A stretch of DNA of 64,000 nucleotides from Amycolatopsis eburnea (GTDB lineage Bacteria > Actinomycetota > Actinomycetes > Mycobacteriales > Pseudonocardiaceae). Below the pieces are notes generated by a model. The model saw only the letters and a program-made list of their open reading frames with translations, searched no databases and was not told where the DNA came from. Made by a program: the position numbers and the translations under genes. The stretch spans positions 248,001 to 312,000 of the forward strand of contig NZ_RSEC01000032.1 of NCBI RefSeq assembly GCF_003937945.1, given 5' to 3'. Positions 53,061 to 61,003 of the stretch are shown piece after piece (position 1 is the stretch's first letter; each line of letters begins with the position of its first letter).

Positions 53061-53410
53061 ACGAGACGACGTGCCGCCGGGTCGTCCGCCAGCGCAGCAA
53101 CGGCGGCTGCGAGGTCCGCGTCACCGGCGTGTGCCTCGGCCGGGCGACGAACTTCCAGCACCGCAAGAACCGCTCCCAGGGCGGCCGCTGGACGCCGCCT
53201 AACGGCCTCGACGTGTGCGGGACCGGCACCACCGGGTGCCACGGCTACATCCACGCCCACCCCGAAGAGGCCTACCGCCGCGGCTGGTCCGTCCCCTCGT
53301 GGGCCGACCCGCTCGAGGTGCCGTTCGAGCACCCGGACTACGGCCTGGTCCTGCTCGACGAGGCCGGTGACTACCACTTCCACCGCGAACCCGCCCAGGA
53401 GGCATCGTGA
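53057..53410 (+). CDS. HNH endonuclease-like protein
   Basis: 117 residues, GTG 53057 (GTGA overlap). CEVRVTGVCLGRATNFQHRKNRSQGG (Cys and His pair), NGLDVCGTGTTGCHGYIHAHPEEAYRRGW: the beta-beta-alpha-metal layout of HNH nucleases with zinc cysteines. Located next to the annealing protein, unlike the packaging-type HNH genes near terminase, so it may process recombination or replication intermediates. Confidence 0.78.
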   Translation: MNETTCRRVVRQRSNGGCEVRVTGVCLGRATNFQHRKNRSQGGRWTPPNGLDVCGTGTTGCHGYIHAHPEEAYRRGWSVPSWADPLEVPFEHPDYGLVLLDEAGDYHFHREPAQEAS

Positions 53411-53796
53411 CGACCACAGCGGACGACCTCGTCCCGACCACCTTCTTCATCCCCGGACTGCGGTTCCGCGGCCAGCTCGCCGACGGCGACTTCGCGATCA
53501 TCGCCCACAACGCCCTCGGGGCCGTCGAGCTGAGCTGGCTCTCCTGCGGGAACCCCGCCCCGCGCTCCGGCCAGCTGATCATCCACTCCGGACAGTCCCG
53601 GACCGTGGCCGGCCTCGACGAGAGCTTCACGAAGGTCTGCAAGGTCCTCGGCGGCCGCTGCTACGCCACCACCAGCACCGCCCGCTACCGCGAGACCTTC
53701 CGCCCGCTGCTCGCCACCGGCGACATGCGCGCGGTCTGCCGCGAGCTGGCGGGCTGGCACGCCGAGGCCTTCGCCGGAACCCGGGTGACGGCATGA
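53407..53796 (+). CDS. Phage protein of unknown function
   Basis: 129 residues, GTG 53407 (GTGA overlap). Predominantly beta with FIPGLRFRGQLADGDFAIIAHN and GQLIIHSGQSRTVAGLDES, then a helical end. No family recognised. Confidence 0.65.
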   Translation: MTTTADDLVPTTFFIPGLRFRGQLADGDFAIIAHNALGAVELSWLSCGNPAPRSGQLIIHSGQSRTVAGLDESFTKVCKVLGGRCYATTSTARYRETFRPLLATGDMRAVCRELAGWHAEAFAGTRVTA

Positions 53797-54485
53797 CCGC
53801 CACGCTCGCCCCGGCCGCCGACCTGGAGGGCGTCGTCCGCCGCGCCGACGACCGCTGGGCGCGCCGCCACGGCGACGAGCCCGCCGCCCCGGAGTACCTG
53901 CGCCAGATCGTCGACGCCGTCCGGCCGCTGCTCGGCCAGCCCGTCGCCGCCCCGGCCGACGGCGACCAGGTGCAGCAACTGCGGGACGACAAGCAGCGCC
54001 TCGGCGACCTCGTCGCCGAGCTGCGCAAGGACGTCGAGGCCCGGGACCGCACCATCGACTCGCAGAAGGCCACCGTCGAGCAGGCGAAGGCGGAGCTTGC
54101 CAGCGCACGCCGAGCCGCCGCCGCGAAGCTCGCCGCGGCCGACGCCGACGTCGAGCGCCTCACCGCGCAGGTGACCGAGCTGGACACCCAGGTGCAGGCC
54201 CGCGGCGCGATCATCGAGCGCCGCGACGCCGACATCGCCCAGCTGCACGCCAACGTCGACGAGCTGCGCCGCAAGCTCGACGCCGCCGAGCAGGCCACAC
54301 CGCCGCACCAGCACCGGTACCTGGTCGACGCCCCCGGCACCGAGCCGCAGGCCTGCGAGTGCGGGCACCCGTACCCGCGCGCCGTCGTCCCGACGGAGCC
54401 GGTGAAGCCGTCGCCGCCGGAACCCTGGGCGAAGCTGTTCGGCCAGATCCGCGCCGAGGCCAAGACGGCGGGGTGGAAGGCATGA
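53793..54485 (+). CDS. Coiled-coil phage protein
   Basis: 230 residues from ATG 53793 (ATGA overlap). A continuous Ala/Glu/Arg-rich coiled coil spans about 50-170 (QQLRDDKQRLGDLVAELRKD, VEQAKAELASARRAAAAKL). The C-terminus has CECGHPYP and a short helical tail WAKLFGQIRAEAKTAGW. Perhaps a scaffold in replication or recombination; function unknown. Confidence 0.72.
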   Translation: MTATLAPAADLEGVVRRADDRWARRHGDEPAAPEYLRQIVDAVRPLLGQPVAAPADGDQVQQLRDDKQRLGDLVAELRKDVEARDRTIDSQKATVEQAKAELASARRAAAAKLAAADADVERLTAQVTELDTQVQARGAIIERRDADIAQLHANVDELRRKLDAAEQATPPHQHRYLVDAPGTEPQACECGHPYPRAVVPTEPVKPSPPEPWAKLFGQIRAEAKTAGWKA

Positions 54486-54709
54486 CCGAGCTGAAAGCGC
54501 TCCACGCGCACGGCCTCACCCACCACCAGACCGGCCCGCTCCGCGACGCCGGGCACGACACCGTCGAGCGCGTCGCCTACCTCGTCGACGCCCACCGCGC
54601 CGCTCCGGCGGTGCAGTCGGCGCTCTCCCGCGTCACCGGCCTCGGCCCGCGCCGGGTCGAGATGGTCTGCGATGCCGTCGACAGCTGGCGCGCCGGAGCC
54701 GGGTCATGA
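54482..54709 (+). CDS. Small protein with helix-hairpin-helix-like segment
   Basis: 75 residues, ATG 54482 (ATGA overlap). LHAHGLTHHQTGPLRDAGHDTVERVAYLV and SALSRVTGLGPRRVEMVCDAV each resemble HhH elements (GLGPRR), suggesting sequence-nonspecific DNA binding. Function unknown. Confidence 0.65.
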   Translation: MTELKALHAHGLTHHQTGPLRDAGHDTVERVAYLVDAHRAAPAVQSALSRVTGLGPRRVEMVCDAVDSWRAGAGS

Positions 54710-55083
54710 CCGCGGCCGCGCGGCGGCCCGCCGCGCGCTACCAGGCCGTGCTCCTGATCCGCCCCGAAGCGTGGCAGACGGTCGTCCGCTGGCTGCCTCG
54801 GTCCGGTCTGGCGAGCACGTCGCTGGCCAGCCCCGACACCGTGCCCCGGTTCGAACTCACCCCGGCCGCCGGCCGAAAACGCGACCTCTCCGACCGGGAA
54901 GTCGACGTCCTCGAGCTGATCGCGGAAGGCCTGCAAAACCCGGACATCGCCGGCCACCTGAAGGTCTCGGTCGACACGGTGAAGACGCACACCAAGAGCA
55001 TCTACCGGAAGTTCGGCGTGCACAGCCGCGCGCACGCCGTCCACATCGGATACCAGCGCGGAATCCTCGGCGGTGCCTCGTGA
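54706..55083 (+). CDS. Stand-alone LuxR-type HTH protein encoded by the phage
   Basis: 125 residues, ATG 54706 (ATGA overlap). The C-terminal LuxR HTH is complete: LSDREVDVLELIAEGLQNPDIAGHLKVSVDTVKTHTKSIYRKFGV. The N-terminal 55 residues are too short for a receiver or ligand domain. It may time late gene expression or act on host genes. Confidence 0.85.
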   Translation: MTAAARRPAARYQAVLLIRPEAWQTVVRWLPRSGLASTSLASPDTVPRFELTPAAGRKRDLSDREVDVLELIAEGLQNPDIAGHLKVSVDTVKTHTKSIYRKFGVHSRAHAVHIGYQRGILGGAS

Positions 55084-55211
55084 TGCGCGCGCTCCGGACG
55101 GTCGCCTACTGGATCCGCTACGCCCTCCGCCCGTCGTCGGTCCACTGGACCATGCGCGACAACGACGACTGGGAGTACGCGTGCGGCTGGGAAACGGAAG
55201 AGGACGCGTGA
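55083..55211 (+). CDS. Small phage protein, 42 residues
   Basis: ATG 55083 overlaps the previous stop by 1 nt and its stop overlaps the next start (GTGA). Aromatic and acidic: VAYWIRYALRPSSVHWTM, then DNDDWEYACGWETEEDA. Supported mainly by its place in the overlapping chain. Confidence 0.6.
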   Translation: MRALRTVAYWIRYALRPSSVHWTMRDNDDWEYACGWETEEDA

Positions 55212-55714
55212 CCACCCGCTGCCAGCGCCCCCGCTGCGGGCGCAAGCTGACGTCCCCGCAGAGCCAACGCCTCGGCTACGGCCCGGTCTGCTACCGCAAG
55301 ACCTTCGGCCGCCCGGCCCCGGTCCGCGGCGGCGACCCGGTCGGCCCGGCCGCGCTGTTCGAGCTGCCCGGCGCGCCGATCCCGCCGCCGCGGAAGCTGA
55401 GCCCCGACCGGCGACGCACGAAGCGGCAGGCCGAGGCGATCAGCCTCGGCTACCACCCGCTCGGCGTCGCGCTGCGCGTGCCGATCCCGCTGCACCCGGC
55501 CGCCGCGCCGGTCGACCGCAAGGCGGCCGGGCTGCGGTGCGGCAGCTGCCTGCACCGCGTCGCCCCGCACCGCGACACCGCCCGGGTCTACCCGAAGTGC
55601 AACTTCGGCGGGGACTGGCGAAGAGCCACCGGCGGCGCCGGCACCGACGTCCGCGCCTGGTGGCCCGCCTGCCACGACTACCGCCCCGCCCCGGCACACC
55701 GCCTTCAAGCCTGA
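55208..55714 (+). CDS. DUF6011-like zinc-binding phage protein
   Basis: 168 residues, GTG 55208 (GTGA overlap). N-terminal CQRPRCGRKLTSPQSQRLGYGPVC is the four-cysteine motif of DUF6011-like proteins. A second cysteine set lies later (CGSCLHRV, CNFGG, CHDYRP). Possibly a nucleic-acid-binding zinc protein; role unknown. Confidence 0.72.
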   Translation: MTTRCQRPRCGRKLTSPQSQRLGYGPVCYRKTFGRPAPVRGGDPVGPAALFELPGAPIPPPRKLSPDRRRTKRQAEAISLGYHPLGVALRVPIPLHPAAAPVDRKAAGLRCGSCLHRVAPHRDTARVYPKCNFGGDWRRATGGAGTDVRAWWPACHDYRPAPAHRLQA

Positions 55715-55799
55715 CCCGCACACCCCACAGCCGCCGTCGGCCGGGCTGGACTTCCCCGCCAGCCCGCCCGACGGCCCCAACCACACGGAGGTGAGCCCG

Positions 55800-55865
55800 G
55801 TGAACCAGCACCGCGAACAACCTGCCCTGACCCACCTCCTCAAGCCCGCCGAGCCGGTGGCATGA
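55800..55865 (+). CDS. Possible 21-residue ORF coupled to the initiator gene
   Basis: GTG 55800 with GGAGGTG 6 nt upstream; the stop overlaps the next ATG (ATGA at 55862). This is the only ribosome site in the 147-nt gap, so the short ORF may serve to couple translation into the initiator-like gene. Confidence 0.45.
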   Translation: MNQHREQPALTHLLKPAEPVA

Positions 55866-56623
55866 CGGCCGTGCTCAGTGACAACGATGGCGCCCCGACG
55901 CCGGTCGGCCGGTTCGAATGGGAGCGGATCCTCCGGCGCATCGCGATGCCGGACGCCCTCGCGCGCCTGGCCTTCACGCTCGCCACCTACGCCGACGCTG
56001 ACGGCTCCCGTGTCCGCCCTGGCGTCGACCAGCTGGCCGCCGACACCGACAAGGCCCCGCGGAGCGTGAAGCGCCTCCTCGCGGAGCTGAGGGACGGCTA
56101 CGGGCTCATCGCGCAGATCTCGCGCGGCGGCGGCCGGAACGGCAAGGGCCGGGCCGCGGAGTACCGGTTGGTGTTCCCCGCCGATCTCCTCGAGCGCGTC
56201 GAGCTGTCGCCGCTGCCGACCGTTTCAGGGGCCACCCACGTGGCCCCTGAAACCGAACCGTCCCTTGTGGACACACCCGATTCAGGGGCCACCCAGGTGT
56301 CCCCTCAACCGGCAGATTCAGGGGACACCCAGATGGCCCCTGAAAACGACTTTCAGGGGCCAGATCCGGCCACTTCGGACGGATTGAGGGGCCAAATTCG
56401 ATCTTTGACGGGCCAGCCATGCATGGCCCACTACCACCCACGTGACCAACCACCACAAGACGACCACCCACTTGGTCACCACCCGACGCAACCACCGAAC
56501 GCCCGCGCGAGCCCGACGCCCGCCAAGTGCCCGCACGGACTGCCCAACCACAAGCGCAACGACGGCAAGCCGAGCTGCTTCGCCTGCCGCCGCGGCCTTC
56601 CCTCCGGAAAGGAGCCAGCGTGA
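55862..56623 (+). CDS. Replication-initiator-like HTH protein containing the putative phage origin
   Basis: 253 residues. Residues about 15-110 are a winged-helix domain of the phage replication type (WERILRRIAMPDALARLAFTLATYADADGSRVRPGVDQLAADTDKAPRSVKRLLAEL in pieces). Residues about 121-180 are a low-complexity linker made by repeats (SGATHVAPE, SGATQVSPQ, SGDTQMAPE) whose DNA consists of palindromic iterons. The C-terminus has a small zinc site (CPHGLPNHKRNDGKPSCFACRRG). The layout parallels lambda O, where the origin lies inside the gene. Confidence 0.78.
   Translation: MTAVLSDNDGAPTPVGRFEWERILRRIAMPDALARLAFTLATYADADGSRVRPGVDQLAADTDKAPRSVKRLLAELRDGYGLIAQISRGGGRNGKGRAAEYRLVFPADLLERVELSPLPTVSGATHVAPETEPSLVDTPDSGATQVSPQPADSGDTQMAPENDFQGPDPATSDGLRGQIRSLTGQPCMAHYHPRDQPPQDDHPLGHHPTQPPNARASPTPAKCPHGLPNHKRNDGKPSCFACRRGLPSGKEPA
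56223..56395. repeat. Palindromic iteron array, putative phage replication origin
   Basis: Five TT(C/G)AGGGG(C/A)CA repeats at 56224, 56281, 56317, 56352 and 56384. The first is a perfect hairpin: 13-bp arms TTTCAGGGGCCAC / GTGGCCCCTGAAA with a 4-nt loop (56223-56252). The second (56281-56308) and third (56317-56344) are full dyads with a few mismatches; the last two are half-sites. A less GC-rich stretch follows (CCAAATTCGATCTTTGAC). All lie inside the initiator-like gene. Confidence 0.72.
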
Positions 56624-56802
56624 TCCCCAAGACCGACGTCGCGCTCACGCCGGCCGAGCGAGCGCGCTGGGAACTCACGAAGGCCGCCGCGGCGCTCGTG
56701 CGCGACCACGGCGTCTCGCCCGACCTCGTGATGCTCGACGCCCGCGAGGGCTGCGACCACGCCGCCAACTACCTCCGCCGCCGAAAGGAACTGGGCCTGT
56801 GA
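56620..56802 (+). CDS. Small helical phage protein
   Basis: 60 residues, GTG 56620 with AAAGGAG upstream and GTGA overlap. ALTPAERARWELTKAAAALV and DHAANYLRRRKELGL: a two-helix acidic/basic protein. No family recognised. Confidence 0.65.
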   Translation: MIPKTDVALTPAERARWELTKAAAALVRDHGVSPDLVMLDAREGCDHAANYLRRRKELGL

Positions 56803-57128
56803 CCGAGATCCTCGCCGTCCGCCCGTGGGGCAACGGCACCACGATCCACCTGTACAGCGCGGGCTACCAGCCCGGCAAGAAGAAGCGCCACCCGGCCGAC
56901 GCGGTGCTCTGCAACGGCTTCGGCACCACCCGCAACCGCGACCTCGTGCCGATCTCCGAGGCGCTCGGCTGGACCACGGCCGCGCACCGGCACGACGACG
57001 GCTGCGGACACGCGCCCTGGCGCTGGTGCCGGCCGTGCCTCGGCCACGCCGCCGTCCTCGCCGGGATGGCCGACGAGGCCGCCGCGGCGATCGCGAAGCA
57101 CCTGCAGACCGCGAGCGGTGCGCCGTGA
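56799..57128 (+). CDS. Phage protein with cysteine/histidine cluster
   Basis: 109 residues, GTG 56799 (GTGA overlap). The second half has HRHDDGCGHAPWRWCRPCLGHAAVLAG, a likely zinc site. Function unknown. Confidence 0.65.
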   Translation: MTEILAVRPWGNGTTIHLYSAGYQPGKKKRHPADAVLCNGFGTTRNRDLVPISEALGWTTAAHRHDDGCGHAPWRWCRPCLGHAAVLAGMADEAAAAIAKHLQTASGAP

Positions 57129-57328
57129 TGAGCCACGACCGCACCGGCGACGTCATCGACGACGAGCCGCCCGCGATCCCGACCCACGACCCGCGTTGCG
57201 ACGGCCGCGGCTGGGTCGACCGCGACGGCGACCCCGCAATCCCTTGCTACGACTGCAAACCCAACCTCCGCCCCGCCGAACTGCGCCGAGCCCTCCTCGA
57301 CGCCGACAAACGAAGGGAAAACCCATGA
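57128..57328 (+). CDS. Small zinc-ribbon-like phage protein
   Basis: 66 residues from ATG 57128 (1-nt overlap; GTG 57125 also possible). CDGRGWVDRDGDPAIPCYDCKP resembles a DnaJ-type CxxGxG/CxxC zinc knuckle. Function unknown. Confidence 0.62.
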   Translation: MSHDRTGDVIDDEPPAIPTHDPRCDGRGWVDRDGDPAIPCYDCKPNLRPAELRRALLDADKRRENP

Positions 57329-57738
57329 CCGAGTACACCAAGGTCGTCATCGAGTCCGACCGGCGCGGCCGGATCAACATCAGCTGCGAGGACGACCGCG
57401 GCTACGGCCACGGCCACCGCTTGGCCGGCCCGAAGTACGCCGGCGACGACACGCCGCCGCTGGCCCGCGTGGAGCTCGACGAGCGCGACGTGGCGGAGAT
57501 CCGCTCGTACCTGGCGATCTGGGACGAGATCCACGGCAAGGCGAACGCCGCGCTGCCGTTCACCTCCAACGACGTCGGCAAGCGGATCCGCTTCCCGCAC
57601 ACCGGCAGCGTGGACGTGGTCCTCGCCGTCGACGAGGCCGCCGAGACCCTGACGTTCGCGGTGCCAGACGACCACGACGACAACGCGACCGAGTCGTTCG
57701 CCGACCTCGTCGCAGTGGACGCCGAGGTGCTGCGCTGA
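57325..57738 (+). CDS. Phage protein of unknown function
   Basis: 137 residues, ATG 57325 (ATGA overlap; AAGGGAAA upstream). Mixed alpha/beta with ALPFTSNDVGKRIRFPHTGSVDVV in the second half. It precedes the DnaQ-type exonuclease with a 1-nt overlap. Confidence 0.65.
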   Translation: MTEYTKVVIESDRRGRINISCEDDRGYGHGHRLAGPKYAGDDTPPLARVELDERDVAEIRSYLAIWDEIHGKANAALPFTSNDVGKRIRFPHTGSVDVVLAVDEAAETLTFAVPDDHDDNATESFADLVAVDAEVLR

Positions 57739-58466
57739 TGACTGGCTGGCACGAACGCATCCTGGTCTCCTTCGACCTGGAGACCACCGGCGTGGACGTC
57801 GAGACCGCGCGGATCGTGACCGCTGCGGTGGTCACGATCAACCCGATCGCCGGGTCTGTCGACACCCAGCAGTGGCTCGCCGACCCGGGCGTCGAGATCC
57901 CGGAACAGGCCGCCGCGGTGCACGGCATCACGACCGAGATGGCCCGCGCCAGCGGCCGCCCGGCCGCCGAGGTCGCCGCCGAGATCGCCGCGGCCCTCGA
58001 CGCCGGCTGGCGCGCGGGCGGCACGCTGGTGGTCTTCAACGCCCCCTACGACCTGAGCCTCTTCGGCCACGAGATGGCGCGCCACGGCGTCACGGTCGGC
58101 GGCGAGCAGCTGCAGCTAGGCCCGGTCGTCGACCCGATGTGCCTGGACAAGCACTACGACCGGTACCGGCCCGGCTCCCGGAAGCTCACCGCGGTGGCCG
58201 CGCACTACGGCATCCAGCTGTCCGAACTGGACGCACACGGCGCCGCGGCCGACGCGCTCGCCGCCGCCCGCGTCGCCTGGAAGCTCGCCCGCTGCTACCC
58301 GCAGCTCGGCGCGATGACCCACGAGGAGCTGCACACCAACCAGGTCGCCTGGTACCGCGAGCAGGCCGAGGGCCTGGCCAAGTACTTCCGCCAGCAGGGC
58401 AAGGACGACCACGTCCCCACCGAGTGGCCGATCCGCCCGATTCTCGCGGAGGCGGCCCGTGGCTGA
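57738..58466 (+). CDS. DnaQ-family 3'-5' exonuclease (DEDDh)
   Basis: 242 residues. Complete DEDDh active site: Asp13 and Glu15 (FDLETTG), Asp105 (NAPYDLSLF), His167 and Asp172 (HGAAADA). Residues 1-185 are the exonuclease; the C-terminal 55 residues (HTNQVAWYREQAEGLAKYFRQQG) are an extension. Likely proofreading, end trimming or degradation of competing nucleic acid during phage replication. Confidence 0.92.
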   Translation: MTGWHERILVSFDLETTGVDVETARIVTAAVVTINPIAGSVDTQQWLADPGVEIPEQAAAVHGITTEMARASGRPAAEVAAEIAAALDAGWRAGGTLVVFNAPYDLSLFGHEMARHGVTVGGEQLQLGPVVDPMCLDKHYDRYRPGSRKLTAVAAHYGIQLSELDAHGAAADALAAARVAWKLARCYPQLGAMTHEELHTNQVAWYREQAEGLAKYFRQQGKDDHVPTEWPIRPILAEAARG

Positions 58467-58770
58467 CGACACCTGCCGCGCCTACGACGTCGACGGCGAG
58501 CCCGTCCGCGTCCACGGCGGACAGCCGCTCGACGACGCCGGCCAGGCCGCGCTCGGCGAGGTCGTCCGCGCGGCCAAGGAGAAGCTCGCGACCGAGGACC
58601 CGCACCTCGCCGTCCGCCAGGAGCTCGTCATGGCCGGCCTGGCCGCCATCCGCTGCATTCCCGACGGCGAGATCCACACCAAGCACTGCACCATCCACAA
58701 CGGTGCGCAGGTCAAAGCCCGACTCAGGGCCGCGATCACCGCCGCCCGCACCGCCCTGGAGGCACCGTGA
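58459..58770 (+). CDS. Phage protein of unknown function
   Basis: 103 residues, GTG 58459, overlapping the exonuclease stop by 8 nt. Helical with GQAALGEVVRAAKEKLATEDPHLAVRQ and GEIHTKHCTIHNGAQ. No family recognised. Confidence 0.62.
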   Translation: MADDTCRAYDVDGEPVRVHGGQPLDDAGQAALGEVVRAAKEKLATEDPHLAVRQELVMAGLAAIRCIPDGEIHTKHCTIHNGAQVKARLRAAITAARTALEAP

Positions 58771-59249
58771 CCGACCCGGACACCCGCACCGACGAAGAGG
58801 TCCTGGACGACCTGATCCGCGACGACGGCCCGCCCGTCCGCAGCTGGTCCGCGCACCCGCACTTTGAGCGCCTGGTCCCCGCGGCCGAGCCCTGGACGCC
58901 GCCCGCGCGCCGGCCCCGCCCGGCGACCGGCTGGCCGAAGACCGGCACCCTCGGCGCCTACCAGACGATGGACGTCGACACCGAGCCGCCCGCCGAGCGC
59001 CCGCCGCTCGCCGTGCACCACGTCGCCGCCCAGCTCGCGGTCAGCATCGGCCAGCTGGAGTGGCCGTCGGGCCCGCCGGCGACCGAGGACCAGGCTGCCG
59101 CGTTCCAGGCTGTCGAAGACGCGGCCCGCGAGCACCTCGCCGCCCACGCCCAGGCGTACCACCGCAACATCGAGGCCGCCATGCTGGGCATCTCGCCCGC
59201 GCCCCGCCGCGGCTGGTTCGCCCGTGCGATCGGCTGGTTCCGCCGATGA
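58767..59249 (+). CDS. Phage protein of unknown function
   Basis: 160 residues, GTG 58767 (GTGA overlap). Acidic N-terminus (DEEVLDDLIRDDGPP), a Pro-rich middle, helical 105-145 and a basic aromatic end RRGWFARAIGWFRR that could contact membrane or nucleic acid. Confidence 0.62.
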   Translation: MTDPDTRTDEEVLDDLIRDDGPPVRSWSAHPHFERLVPAAEPWTPPARRPRPATGWPKTGTLGAYQTMDVDTEPPAERPPLAVHHVAAQLAVSIGQLEWPSGPPATEDQAAAFQAVEDAAREHLAAHAQAYHRNIEAAMLGISPAPRRGWFARAIGWFRR

Positions 59250-59848
59250 CCGGGCGCGAGGAGCTCGTCGAGCTGCTCAAGGCCGCCGACACGGCGCGCT
59301 GGGGCGGTCCGCAGGTGACGTTCGAGGGCATGGACGTGCCCTACGACCACTTCGCCGACGCGATCCTCGCCGCCGGCTGGCGGCCGACCACCCGATGCGT
59401 GAACGACGCGAACGGAGACGGAGACTGCGCCGCCTGCGCGCGCAACCCGGACGCCCCGTGTCGCCAGCCGTTCGCGCCGCTGCCCGACAGCGAGACCGAG
59501 GGCCCGTCCCCGTGGGACGCCTACGTCAAGGCGTTCCGCGAGTACCAGGAGACGGACCCGCACGGGGCAGCCGCGCACCCGACGGCGCACCACATGCACG
59601 CCCTGGAGGCGGCGCTGCGAGTGGCCACGTCACCGCCGCCCGCGCCTCGGGTGTTCCTCCCGGGCGACACCGTGCCCGCGGGCATGGCGGTAGTGAACCA
59701 CGTCGGAGGCGTCTGGCGGCACCACGCGGATCGAGTGGTCAAGACCGGCTACGCCCTGGAGATCTTCCTACCGTCCCCGGAGGAGCGCGACCACGTCGCG
59801 GCCGCCGCCATCCGGGCCCGCGACGAGGGCAAGGAGCAGCAGCCATGA
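59246..59848 (+). CDS. Phage protein of unknown function
   Basis: 200 residues, ATG 59246 (ATGA overlap). Contains CVNDANGDGDCAACARNPDAPC (possible zinc site, about 50-72) and helical segments on both sides. No family recognised. Confidence 0.62.
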   Translation: MTGREELVELLKAADTARWGGPQVTFEGMDVPYDHFADAILAAGWRPTTRCVNDANGDGDCAACARNPDAPCRQPFAPLPDSETEGPSPWDAYVKAFREYQETDPHGAAAHPTAHHMHALEAALRVATSPPPAPRVFLPGDTVPAGMAVVNHVGGVWRHHADRVVKTGYALEIFLPSPEERDHVAAAAIRARDEGKEQQP

Positions 59849-60498
59849 CCACAACCTCCGTCCCGGCGACCGGTCCGCGCGACCGGTCGCGTCCGGCTCT
59901 CGCGCGTTCTACGGCCGCGGCGGTGTGCGTCGTCCGCGGCTGCACCCGCCCGGTCTACACCGGCAAGGCGTGCCCCGATTGTGTGACCGAACTCGGCGCG
60001 CAGCTGCGCGAGCTCGGCGAGTACCCGCTGGTCCTGCGGCACATGAAGGAACCGGTCCGCGGCGCGGCCGGCCGGGGCTCGCCCGGGTACGGATCGCGGC
60101 CGCCGCTCCGGCTCGACGTGCTGGCCGCGCTGGACCCGCGCACGCTGCCGACGCCGGAGGACGACGTGTGGTCGATCTGGGGCACCCTCGACCGGATCGC
60201 CGCTTGGATCGCCGCCGAGCGCGGCGAGCAGCCCCGCGGGCTCTGGTACGTCCTCACCCAGCTCCAGTGGGCCGCCGGACAGGAAGAGTTCGGCGACGTC
60301 GCCGACGCCATCCAGGAGCTGCACCGGCGAGCGCAGGGCCTGGCGCACGACCGGCCGGAGGCCACGCTCGGCGACTGCACCCGGTGCGGCGGCCAGGTCC
60401 TCCCGGAGGGCGCGGGCGGGCGCTGCGAGGTCTGCGCCCGCCCGTACGTCGGGCTCGGCCTGGTGAAGCTCCGCCGAGCCCAGGACGCTGCGGCATGA
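59845..60498 (+). CDS. Phage protein with two zinc-ribbon-like cysteine sets
   Basis: 217 residues, ATG 59845 (AAGGAGC upstream, ATGA overlap). N-terminal VCVVRGCTRPVYTGKACPDC and C-terminal DCTRCGGQVLPEG...CEVCARPYVG frame a helical middle with WSIWGTLDRIAAWIAAERGEQP. The layout is common in actinophages; function unknown. Confidence 0.7.
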   Translation: MTTTSVPATGPRDRSRPALARSTAAAVCVVRGCTRPVYTGKACPDCVTELGAQLRELGEYPLVLRHMKEPVRGAAGRGSPGYGSRPPLRLDVLAALDPRTLPTPEDDVWSIWGTLDRIAAWIAAERGEQPRGLWYVLTQLQWAAGQEEFGDVADAIQELHRRAQGLAHDRPEATLGDCTRCGGQVLPEGAGGRCEVCARPYVGLGLVKLRRAQDAAA

Positions 60499-60950
60499 TG
60501 GGCGCCGTGGATGACCTGGTGACGTGGCTGCGAGCCCAGATCGACGAAGACGAGCGCGAGCAGGCGTACCTCGTCGGGCGCGTTGGGCGCGCGCTCGCCG
60601 ACGCTGACCTGGAGACCTACCCGGGCGCGTACGAAGCGCGGAAGGAGTACTACGACGGGCTGGCCGAGACCGCGCTCAAGGCGGCCGGCAGCGACCCGGC
60701 TCGCGTGCTCCCCGAGGTCGAGGCCAAGCGGAAGATCATCGAGGCGTACGAACGCGTATCCGGCGAGCAACGCGTGGACGAACGCGCGCTCATGACCGCA
60801 CTGAAGGCTGGAGCGCTCCGGGACATCCCACAGCGCCAAGAGGCCCACCGTGACACGCTCGGCCGGAGGCGGGGGCTGGAGTTGGCCGTTCGCCTGCTGG
60901 CCCTGCCGTACGCGGATCGGCCGGGCTACCTGGAGGCCTGGAGGCCGTAA
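60495..60950 (+). CDS. DUF6221-like phage protein
   Basis: 151 residues, ATG 60495 (ATGA overlap; GTG 60507 possible). LVTWLRAQIDEDEREQAYLV and DPARVLPEVEAKRKIIEAYE are typical of the DUF6221 family of actinomycete phages and mobile elements. Last gene of the overlapping chain; a strong hairpin follows immediately. A second DUF6221-like gene is next. Confidence 0.75.
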   Translation: MMGAVDDLVTWLRAQIDEDEREQAYLVGRVGRALADADLETYPGAYEARKEYYDGLAETALKAAGSDPARVLPEVEAKRKIIEAYERVSGEQRVDERALMTALKAGALRDIPQRQEAHRDTLGRRRGLELAVRLLALPYADRPGYLEAWRP

Positions 60951-60989
60951 CCGCGGTGCCCGCCGGGTCGCGCTCGGCGGGCACCGCGG
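60951..60989 (+). terminator. Strong hairpin ending the early operon
   Basis: CCGCGGTGCCCGCCG / 9-nt loop / CGGCGGGCACCGCGG, perfect 15-bp arms starting at the base after the stop codon. The next gene starts 15 nt after the hairpin, so it must have its own promoter or depend on read-through. Confidence 0.82.
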
Positions 60990-61003
60990 CCTACATTCGA
61001 GGC

